Shown here piece by piece: positions 25,002-31,219 of a stretch of 46,056 nucleotides of DNA. The stretch comes from Paenibacillus sp. MZ04-78.2 (GTDB lineage Bacteria; Bacillota; Bacilli; Paenibacillales; NBRC-103111), in NCBI RefSeq assembly GCF_024213375.1, contig NZ_JANAVJ010000040.1, positions 1-46,056 on the forward strand, in the 5' to 3' direction. The notes under the pieces were generated by a model, which searched no databases, had not been told where the DNA came from, and worked only from the letters and a program-made list of their open reading frames with translations. Position numbers and translations under genes: made by a program. Every line of letters begins with the position of its first letter. Within the stretch, counting starts at the first letter, position 1.

Positions 25002-26540
25002 ATGGACAAGCCGAACGAAATCATTGTGGTGCTCGACTTTGGCGGACAGTACAACCAACTCATCGCCCGTCGGATTCGCGACTTGGGCGTTTACAGCGAA
25101 TTGCTGCCTTATAACACCCCGATTGAAAAAATCAGAGCGCTGCAGCCGAAAGGCATCATTTTCTCGGGAGGCCCCGCCAGCGTGTACGGAGAAGCATCGC
25201 CGCTGGTCGATCCGGCCGTGTACGAGCTTGGCGTGCCGATTTTCGGAATTTGCTACGGCATGCAGCTGATGGCGCATCAATTGCAGGGCAAGGTGGAGCG
25301 GGCATCGAAGCGGGAGTACGGCAAAGCCGAGGTTGATTTCACCGACGCGTGCGGTTTGGTGCATGGCCTCGATAAAAAACAAACGGTTTGGATGAGCCAC
25401 AGCGATCTTGTTGTCCAAGCGCCGGAAGGCTTCATCATTGACGCAAGCACCGAGCACGCTCCCGTAGCGGCCATGAGCCATCCGGAGAAAAAAATGTTCG
25501 CCGTCCAATTCCATCCGGAAGTGCGTCACTCCGTTTACGGCAACGATATCATCCGCAACTTCCTGTATCATATTTGCGGCTGCGAGGGCACGTGGAGCAT
25601 GGAATCGTTCATCGAGGATACGATCCGAGACATCCGCAATCAGGTTGGCGACAAAAAAGTGCTGTGCGCGCTCAGCGGCGGCGTCGATTCGTCCGTCGTG
25701 GCGGCGCTCATCCATAAAGCGGTCGGCGACCAATTGACTTGTATGTTCATCGATCACGGTCTGCTGCGCAAAGGCGAAGCGGAAAGCGTCATGGATACGT
25801 TCGTCGGCAAATTCGATATGCACGTCGTCAAAATCGACGCGCGCGAACGGTTCCTCGGCAAGCTCACCGGCGTGGACGATCCGGAGCAAAAACGCAAAAT
25901 TATCGGCACGGAATTCATCCGCGTCTTTGAAGAAGAATCGGCCGAGCTCGGCGATTTCGCGTTCCTTGCCCAAGGCACGCTGTACACGGACATTGTGGAA
26001 AGCGGCACGGCAACGGCGCAAACGATCAAATCGCACCATAACGTCGGCGGCTTGCCGGAAGACATGAAGTTCGAGCTCGTGGAGCCGCTCAAAGCGCTGT
26101 TCAAGGACGAGGTCCGCAAGGTTGGCGAGGAATGCGGCCTTCCGGCGGCTATCGTATGGCGCCAGCCGTTCCCGGGTCCGGGACTGGCCATCCGCGTGCT
26201 TGGCGAAGTTACGGAGGAGAAGCTGCACATCGTGCGCGAATCCGACGCGATTCTTCGCGACGAAATCGCCAAAGCCGGTCTTGACCGCGAAATTTGGCAA
26301 TATTTCACTGCGCTCCCGAATATGAAAAGCGTCGGCGTTATGGGGGACGAGCGTACGTATTCGTACACCGTCGGCATCCGCGCGGTAACGTCGATCGACG
26401 GCATGACCGCCGATTGGGCGCGTATTCCGTGGGACGTGCTGGAGAAAATTTCGGTACGGATCGTCAACGAGGTCGATAACGTCAACCGCATCGTGTACGA
26501 CGTAACCTCGAAACCACCGGCAACCATTGAGTGGGAGTAG
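25002..26540 (+). CDS. guaA: GMP synthase, glutamine-hydrolysing (GuaA)
   Basis: A 512-residue bifunctional enzyme converting XMP, glutamine and ATP to GMP. The N-terminal class-I glutamine amidotransferase has Cys84 in GICYGMQ and FHPEVRH; the ATP pyrophosphatase domain has the P-loop LSGGVDSSV; the C-terminal dimerisation domain has [13 protein letters not shown] and ends in PPATIEWE, as in all GuaA. Length is normal. ATG 25002 follows AGGAGG (24984-24989) at 12 nt, slightly long. It is monocistronic between its own promoter and terminator. As in Bacillus, the purine permease gene lies downstream, but here an AT-rich insert of about 2.3 kb separates them. Confidence 0.97.
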   Translation: MDKPNEIIVVLDFGGQYNQLIARRIRDLGVYSELLPYNTPIEKIRALQPKGIIFSGGPASVYGEASPLVDPAVYELGVPIFGICYGMQLMAHQLQGKVERASKREYGKAEVDFTDACGLVHGLDKKQTVWMSHSDLVVQAPEGFIIDASTEHAPVAAMSHPEKKMFAVQFHPEVRHSVYGNDIIRNFLYHICGCEGTWSMESFIEDTIRDIRNQVGDKKVLCALSGGVDSSVVAALIHKAVGDQLTCMFIDHGLLRKGEAESVMDTFVGKFDMHVVKIDARERFLGKLTGVDDPEQKRKIIGTEFIRVFEEESAELGDFAFLAQGTLYTDIVESGTATAQTIKSHHNVGGLPEDMKFELVEPLKALFKDEVRKVGEECGLPAAIVWRQPFPGPGLAIRVLGEVTEEKLHIVRESDAILRDEIAKAGLDREIWQYFTALPNMKSVGVMGDERTYSYTVGIRAVTSIDGMTADWARIPWDVLEKISVRIVNEVDNVNRIVYDVTSKPPATIEWE

Positions 26541-26547
26541 CGAGCGG

Positions 26548-26590
26548 AGAGCTGAAAAGCCAGTGTTCATGGGCTTTTCGGCTCTTTGTA
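26548..26590 (+). terminator. Terminator of guaA
   Basis: Fourteen-base arms AGAGCTGAAAAGCC (26548-26561) and GGCTTTTCGGCTCT (26572-26585) pair with a single wobble and run into TTTG. Confidence 0.82.
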
Positions 26591-26614
26591 TTTGTTATAT
26601 TTGCCAATCGGGTA

Positions 26615-26664
26615 CAAAAAAGAAAGAGCCAACAACTGTGATTTCACTCACGGTTATCGGCTCT
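26615..26664 (-). terminator. Terminator of the tetR-cdd-MBL cassette
   Basis: On the minus strand a 17-base stem with two wobbles and one mismatch (AGAGCC ... GGCTCT) is followed by TTTCTTTTTTG. Converges on the guaA terminator. Confidence 0.8.
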
Positions 26665-26669
26665 GCATT

Positions 26670-27356
26670 CTATAAGGTTTTTAAATAATGCAACAAATCC
26701 GATTTTGTCAAAGGATCTGTATGGCCCAAAATGCAGTATTGACAATCGATACTTTCAATTACATTTATCAATGTTTTTAGTTTGTTTTTATCCATATATC
26801 CATCATTAAAGAAATCCTCACTTGTAGAATCTCCTAAAAACAAAATTTTTTCTTCAGGAATATGGATAAGCACGGTGTCTTCCGAGTGGGGAGATTCTAC
26901 ATGAAAAATCCTTGCCGTCATTCCACCGAGATTAAGAATAAGTTCTTCTTCAAATTGAATATCCGATAGAACGACAATCATGCTTTTATTATCTACATAT
27001 TCTTTGGCGAGGCATTCATTGTCCTTTTTTAGAAATTGTACGTATTCACGGTCTAATATTTTTGCTCTTTCGTTATTCAAAAACTCGTTAGTTTTATGGT
27101 GAGCAATGGACAATCCGTGAATATGGTGCATTCCAAACGTATGATCCCAATGCCAATGAGTGATGACTGTAAAATCTGGCTTTTTTAGTCCCTCAACTTC
27201 TAAGGATTTATAAAATTCATCAACATGGTCTGCTGAATTTCCTGCGTCAACGGCAAGTACAATTTTTTCGCCTTTTAAGTAGGCTAACATAGGACGATCT
27301 GTTTCGGGCTGATGTGGATAATAAAATACCTTATCGCTTATTTTTTTCAGTTCCAT
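26670..27356 (-). CDS. MBL-fold metallo-hydrolase
   Basis: A 228-residue metallo-beta-lactamase-fold protein. The zinc motif THWHWDHTFG gives His67, His69, Asp71 and His72; further ligands are likely the His in VESPHSEDT, the Asp in LFLGDSTSEDFF and the His in ILGHTDPL. This is a complete binuclear site. The family covers glyoxalase II, lactonases and beta-lactamases, and the substrate cannot be told. ATG 27356 is preferred over an in-frame GTG at 27368 because AAAGGTGG sits just upstream. It overlaps the end of the deaminase gene by 10 nt. Codons are strikingly AT-rich compared with guaA next door, consistent with transfer. Confidence 0.88.
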   Translation of the reverse strand: MELKKISDKVFYYPHQPETDRPMLAYLKGEKIVLAVDAGNSADHVDEFYKSLEVEGLKKPDFTVITHWHWDHTFGMHHIHGLSIAHHKTNEFLNNERAKILDREYVQFLKKDNECLAKEYVDNKSMIVVLSDIQFEEELILNLGGMTARIFHVESPHSEDTVLIHIPEEKILFLGDSTSEDFFNDGYMDKNKLKTLINVIESIDCQYCILGHTDPLTKSDLLHYLKTL

Positions 27357-27736
27357 TGGTTGTCCCACCTTTCCGGTAACAAATCTTGAAGCAACACTTC
27401 TTTCAATTCAGGCAATACAATTTGAGTTTGTACATTTCGGTCATCTATCTGTGTAATAAATTCTCTACACTTTCCACATGGTGGGAGTATACTCCCATCT
27501 TCAAATACAGCGATGATCGTCTTAATTGCCGTTTCATTGTTCTTTACCATTTCAACAATAGCTGACTGTTCGGCGCATAAACCAATAGAGCAGGGCAAGT
27601 CAATACATATCCCCGTAAAAACGTTACCGTTATGGGTTTCCAGTGCACACGCAACATGACCTGCGGTTCCAAAACGTCTTAATTTTTTGTGGTGAATCAT
27701 ACTACAAGCAATTTGATATAGTTCTTGTTTGTTCAT
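27347..27736 (-). CDS. Cytidine deaminase-like protein (blasticidin-S-deaminase-related)
   Basis: A 129-residue zinc-dependent deaminase-fold protein. CAE (54-56, zinc ligand Cys and catalytic Glu) and PPCGKC (85-90, two Cys ligands) form the active site; the first ligand is Cys as in free-nucleoside cytidine deaminases. RFGTAGHVACALETHNG replaces the usual substrate-binding FxVGAAL segment, so the substrate may not be cytidine; nucleoside-antibiotic deaminases share this small size. It sits 4 bp after the TetR gene and overlaps an MBL hydrolase, suggesting a regulated detoxification or salvage cassette. AT-rich. SD AAAGGA. Confidence 0.85.
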   Translation of the reverse strand: MNKQELYQIACSMIHHKKLRRFGTAGHVACALETHNGNVFTGICIDLPCSIGLCAEQSAIVEMVKNNETAIKTIIAVFEDGSILPPCGKCREFITQIDDRNVQTQIVLPELKEVLLQDLLPERWDNQWN

Positions 27737-27740
27737 TTAT

Positions 27741-28342
27741 TTATCCTTTCCTGATACCATACAATAAAAGTTCGGTAGTCTGTTGCACATATTCTTTATG
27801 CGTCATTTTTGCAGAGTCATTAACAAGAAGGCTGTGTAGTAGAGGGTTTAAGGCAGAAAGAATTTGGTGACTTAAAAAGTCTACCGAAAGGTTTTGTTTT
27901 ATAATTCCCTCATTTATTCCTAGGATTAGAACATTATTAAATTCTTGTATGACTTCATTTTGAATTAGCTCCATATCTTTTTGATTCTTTTCTTGAAAGA
28001 GAACAGCCATATCGGAAAAGCTCAACAGTAAAAATTGATGATTGTCACTTTCTAATGCTTCCTGAATAACTTTTCGGAATTTTTCATCAAATGAGGTATC
28101 CTCCTTAGCTATTCCTCTTAGGCTATCTCGCAGCTTTTGAAACTTCGGGAATATAAGTGCAAAAAGCAAATCTTCTTTTGACGGATAATGATTATAAATT
28201 GTGCCTTTGGCAATCTCTAATTCATCAGATATATCACTCATTTTGAAATGATGATAACCTTTTTGTTTATTTTGTTTAATAAGTTTTTCGGCTGTTTCAA
28301 TGATAGTTTGGTTTCTAATCTGATATTTTTTTCTTTAGACAT
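27741..28342 (-). pseudogene. TetR/AcrR family regulator, frameshifted in an A7 tract
   Basis: The frame from 28241 down encodes DELEIAKGTIYNHYPSKEDL, the recognition half of a TetR helix-turn-helix, and a normal ligand domain. The first helix (RNQTIIETAEKLIKQNKQKG) continues upstream in the same frame, but has no start codon. A good start (GGAG, 8 nt, ATG at 28342) opens MSKEK in another frame. The two frames meet at a run of seven A on the minus strand (28332-28326); one more A, or a -1 slip, restores a 200-residue protein. This may be a real mutation, a reversible slippage switch, or a sequencing error. If unrestored, translation could begin only at the internal ATG near 28241, giving a protein without a complete HTH. 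Confidence 0.8.
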
Positions 28343-28359
28343 ATTATCTACTCCATAAA

Positions 28360-28391
28360 TGACTCGTAAGTCAAAAATGACTTCAAAGTCA
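28360..28391. promoter_or_regulatory. Paired TGACT-N4-AGTCA operators for the TetR cassette
   Basis: Two 14-bp palindromes, TGACTCGTAAGTCA (28360-28373) and TGACTTCAAAGTCA (28378-28391), have centres 18 bp apart. The second touches the -10 of the cassette promoter and the first lies between it and the tetR SD, as expected for TetR autorepression. Confidence 0.75.
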
Positions 28392-28419
28392 AAATATCCA
28401 AATTTTATCTTGGAGTCAA
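28391..28419 (-). promoter_or_regulatory. Promoter of the tetR-cdd-MBL cassette
   Basis: Minus-strand TTGACT (28419-28414), 17-bp spacer, TATTTT (28396-28391). Confidence 0.65.
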
Positions 28420-28435
28420 TGGGGTCGGCATTAAA

Positions 28436-28924
28436 TTATCTCGTTCCATACATCATGAGAAGCTTTCCACTTTCTTTTGCAAGAGCATAATAAATGACCC
28501 CGCCTTGACATCCCGGAGGAAGAGTTCCTTTGACAATCCAAGCTTCTGCAATAGGGTTATAGCTGATAGCGAAGGGAGTTTCCTCCAAAAAATGAGAATA
28601 GTACTCCGCTAAATAGGAGAAGATTGCCGTTGCAACTGCATGTTCATCTGTAAGCTCACCAAAAGCAATTTCATTTCTATTTCTAGACCGATCTCGCTGG
28701 AGAAGAGTGTCGCGATCGGCGAAATAGAGTTCAAACCTCCCAATTAAATTCTCATCATCCAAATCACGTTCTACAAAGGCATATTCAATGACTGTTTCCT
28801 TTTGATAAACGTTGCGTTTGCTCTTTTTCTTATAGTCGACCCGTACGGTGATTTGATTGACTCGAAGCCGGTCACGTTCTCGCTCCCACTCCGCTATGAT
28901 TTGCTCCAAACCATCAAAGCTCAT
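28436..28924 (-). CDS. NTF2-fold (immunity-like) hypothetical protein
   Basis: A 162-residue cytoplasmic protein without a signal peptide. The first 85 residues are charged with alternating beta pattern. The C-terminal half (FAISYNPIAEAWIVKGTLPP, then GCQGGVIYYALAKESGKLLM) resembles NTF2-fold immunity-type domains, which end in a 'W-V-G ... GG-Y-I-k--GK-L' pattern. No toxin, Rhs or LXG gene is seen in this window, so it would be an orphan. ATG 28924 follows GAGGGTGG. An extended -10 lies 80 bp upstream. Its base composition is intermediate between the AT-rich cassette and the core genes. Assignment is by pattern memory only. Confidence 0.55.
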   Translation of the reverse strand: MSFDGLEQIIAEWERERDRLRVNQITVRVDYKKKSKRNVYQKETVIEYAFVERDLDDENLIGRFELYFADRDTLLQRDRSRNRNEIAFGELTDEHAVATAIFSYLAEYYSHFLEETPFAISYNPIAEAWIVKGTLPPGCQGGVIYYALAKESGKLLMMYGTR

Positions 28925-29003
28925 TTTGAACCACCCTCAAAGAGATTGTTGAGATCCAGAAGGAATCTATGCGCTTCCATCTATTTACTCCATCTAGTTA
29001 TGA

Positions 29004-29012
29004 ATTATAACA
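29004..29012 (-). promoter_or_regulatory. Extended -10 promoter of the NTF2-like gene
   Basis: Minus-strand TGTTATAAT is a perfect extended -10 (TGN-TATAAT). No good -35 is seen, as is common for this class. Confidence 0.5.
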
Positions 29013-29080
29013 CAGGCTTTTCTTTCGGCCACGATTCCGAACGAAATTATCACTGTTGCGCAGATTGTTCGGAAAAATAT

Positions 29081-29109
29081 TTGACAATCGCCGCTCCCGA
29101 TTTTAGAAT
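29081..29109 (+). promoter_or_regulatory. Promoter of the riboswitch-pbuG transcript
   Basis: Consensus TTGACA (29081-29086), 17-bp spacer, TAGAAT (29104-29109); start near 29116, about 20 nt before the aptamer. Confidence 0.8.
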
Positions 29110-29137
29110 AAGGAATGTTGACAACAAAGGAATAACC

Positions 29138-29206
29138 GTTTCGTATAATTCCGGGAATTGGCCTGGAAGTATCTACGAGATCACCGTAAATGATCTGGCT
29201 ACGAAC
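29138..29206 (+). ncRNA. Purine (guanine-class) riboswitch aptamer
   Basis: P1 TTCGTA/TACGAA closes a three-way junction. J1/2 is TAAT, P2 is TTCCGGG/CCTGGAA with loop AATTGG, J2/3 is GTATCTAC, P3 is AGATCA/TGATCT with the invariant loop CCGTAAA, and J3/1 is GGCTA. The pyrimidine that pairs with the ligand (position 74) is C, so guanine or hypoxanthine is expected. Expression platform: GGCTA-CGAA-CAAG (29197-29209) can pair with CTTG-A-TAGCC (29252-29261), which competes both with P1 and with the terminator, so ligand binding should switch pbuG off. A 20-nt perfect palindrome (29220-29239) would form its own stem inside that antiterminator. Confidence 0.93.
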
Positions 29207-29257
29207 AAGGATAGGACGGTCCACGGATATATCCGTGGAGCCTTCTTTATGCTTGAT

Positions 29258-29284
29258 AGCCCGGGGTCATTACCCGGGTTTTTC
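29258..29284 (+). terminator. Riboswitch-controlled terminator before pbuG
   Basis: CCCGGG (29260-29265) and CCCGGG (29273-29278) form a stem followed by TTTTT. Its left arm shares bases with the antiterminator. Confidence 0.88.
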
Positions 29285-29322
29285 GTCGTTGTTCCGATTA
29301 AATGTGTGGGAGGCTTTCTAGA

Positions 29323-30735
29323 ATGGACCGGTTTTTTAAACTGAAGGAAAACGGCACCACCGTACGTACCGAGATCATGGCCGGGCTGACGACGTTTATG
29401 ACGATGGCCTACATTTTGGCTGTGAATCCGAACATTCTTAGCGCGTTCGGCTCCGGGGCGACAGGCATGGATTGGACGGCGGTGTTTCTGGCCACGGCGA
29501 TTGCCGCAGGCGTAATGACGATTGCGATGGGCCTGTTCATTAACTTTCCGGTTGCCCTTGCGCCGGGGATGGGGCTCAACGCGTATTTTGCAACGGTCAT
29601 TTTAGCATCGCAAGGTCAATTCACGTATCAAATGGGATTGACGGCGGTTTTCATTTCGGGTTTGATTTTCATCGTATTGACGGTAACCAAAGTGCGGCAG
29701 CTGCTGCTGGTCGCCGTGCCGGACAGCCTTAAGCACGCGATTACCGTAGGGATCGGGCTCTTCATTGCGATTATCGGAGTGAAGAACAGTGGTCTGCTGA
29801 CAGTTGCGGTGGAAGCGGGCAAAGACATTCCGGCGCACAAATATACGAACGTTCTTTCGTTTGAAACGGTATTCCATATCGGGAGCATGAAGGACCCTAG
29901 CGTGCTGCTCTGCATTATCGGCTTGGCGCTCATCTCCATTCTGATGGTGCTGCGCGTCCGTGGAGCGATTTTGTTCGGGATTATACTCACGACGCTCGTC
30001 GGCGTGTTCATGCACAATCCGGACGGCTCGCCTATGGTGAATTTCGCCAACCTGACAAGCGACAAAACAACTTGGGTGCCCGACATGAGCAAGCTGGCAT
30101 TCGGTCATTTCGATTTCGCCGGTATTATGAATGCGGGAATCATCTCGGTCATTGCGACGTTCACGTTTGTCGAGATGTTCGATACGTTCGGCACGCTCGT
30201 AGGCACGGCCAACCGGGCGGGCTTCATGAAGAACAAGGAAGAAGGCAACAAAAAAGTCGGCAAAGCGATGATGGTCGACGCTGTTGGCGTCAGCGCCGGC
30301 GCGTTGGTCGGAACGAGTACGGTGACCGCGTTTGTCGAAAGCTCTGCGGGGGTAGCCGAAGGCGGACGTACAGGTCTTACGGCGGTTACGACGGGCGTAT
30401 GCTTCCTGCTGGCGCTCTTTCTGGCGCCGATTGCGGCGCTCATTCCGGGTCCGGCTACGGCGGCTGCTCTGATCATCGTAGGCGTGCTGATGATGCAGGC
30501 GGTGCGCGAGATCGATTTTCAAGATTTGGTTTACGGTATTCCGGCTTTTCTGATCGTGGCGCTTATGCCGTTCACGTATAATATCGCGAACGGGATTTCG
30601 TTCGGGATCGTCAGCTACGTGCTGCTGGCGACGGTCGCCAACTTGGGCGGCAAGGGCCAATATAAAGTGCATTGGCTGATGTGGCTGCTGGCCGTGCTCG
30701 TGATCGCCCGCTATATATTTGTCGGCGGAGAATAA
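29323..30735 (+). CDS. pbuG: Hypoxanthine/guanine permease, NCS2 AzgA-like (PbuG)
   Basis: A 470-residue membrane protein with 12-14 hydrophobic segments, importing hypoxanthine and guanine by proton symport. AzgA-like family marks: EIMAGLTTFMTMAYILAVNP near the start, FPVALAPGMGLNAYFA, and FVEMFDTFGTLVGTANRAGF followed by GALVGTSTVTAFVESSAGVAEGGRTGL in the core. The guanine riboswitch upstream supports the substrate. ATG 29323 follows GGGAGG at about 10 nt; an in-frame GTG at 29302 precedes that SD. It is monocistronic, ending at a terminator. Confidence 0.94.
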   Translation: MDRFFKLKENGTTVRTEIMAGLTTFMTMAYILAVNPNILSAFGSGATGMDWTAVFLATAIAAGVMTIAMGLFINFPVALAPGMGLNAYFATVILASQGQFTYQMGLTAVFISGLIFIVLTVTKVRQLLLVAVPDSLKHAITVGIGLFIAIIGVKNSGLLTVAVEAGKDIPAHKYTNVLSFETVFHIGSMKDPSVLLCIIGLALISILMVLRVRGAILFGIILTTLVGVFMHNPDGSPMVNFANLTSDKTTWVPDMSKLAFGHFDFAGIMNAGIISVIATFTFVEMFDTFGTLVGTANRAGFMKNKEEGNKKVGKAMMVDAVGVSAGALVGTSTVTAFVESSAGVAEGGRTGLTAVTTGVCFLLALFLAPIAALIPGPATAAALIIVGVLMMQAVREIDFQDLVYGIPAFLIVALMPFTYNIANGISFGIVSYVLLATVANLGGKGQYKVHWLMWLLAVLVIARYIFVGGE

Positions 30736-30752
30736 AGCTTGCGATTGTGGAT

Positions 30753-30790
30753 TTGCCTGTCGTCTCTTACATGAGACGGCGGGCTTTTTT
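30753..30790 (+). terminator. Terminator of pbuG
   Basis: GCCTG-T-CGTCTC (30754-30765) pairs with GAGACG-G-CGGGC (30773-30784), followed by six T. Confidence 0.85.
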
Positions 30791-30821
30791 AGTTGATGAA
30801 GCGACGAAAAGCTGGAGTAGA

Positions 30822-31078
30822 GGCTGTGGATATAGTTATCCACAGCCTTTGTGCATAGTGTGGGTAATCCCGGAAATCCGCGTCAGAAGAACATTTAGAG
30901 AGCACGGTTTTCCCGAGGGGGAGTGGATAAGTTTTTCAAAGTGAATCTGTGGATAATGTGAATAAGTTTGTGGATTCCTTGAAAAACCCCGTTTTTTCTA
31001 GAGAAACTGACACCTTTTTATGGGGATAATGTTGTGGATAGAGTGAATAGCTCCGGTACAGGGGATAAGCTGGATAAA
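30822..31078 (+). repeat. DnaA-box cluster
   Basis: Exact DnaA boxes (TTATNCACA or its complement) are at 30836-30844, 30948-30956 and 30957-30965; the last two abut. One-mismatch copies are at 30825-30833, 30850-30858, 30859-30867, 30922-30930, 31021-31029 and 31033-31041, with weaker ones at 31042-31050 and beyond. Nearly all point the same way, and three pairs sit head-to-tail with no spacer. The first two boxes form a perfect inverted repeat with 11-bp arms (30822-30847). No dnaA or dnaN gene is adjacent, so this is a DnaA-binding cluster rather than oriC. Confidence 0.8.
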
Positions 31079-31219
31079 GCGGAACGAATTGGGCAAAGTA
31101 CGGAAAAGAGCTCTTTGTGAGGGATTCGGCGGAGCATGCAAAATTCGAAGCTGCTGTACGTGCGATACGCTGCATACGATGAATTCCCAGAAACGATTGG
31201 CAAGGAAAGGCGGTACATC

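Noticed and set aside
24993..26570. 525-codon minus-strand frame opposite guaA
   Set aside because: guaA is unmistakable on the plus strand; the reverse frame is a codon-bias shadow without recognisable motifs.
28802..29344. Plus-strand frame through the riboswitch region
   Set aside because: It runs over the pbuG promoter, aptamer and terminator, which explain the sequence better; no SD.
30822..31078. Chromosome replication origin
   Set aside because: DnaA boxes are dense, but dnaA, dnaN, rpmH and a clear AT-rich unwinding element are absent.
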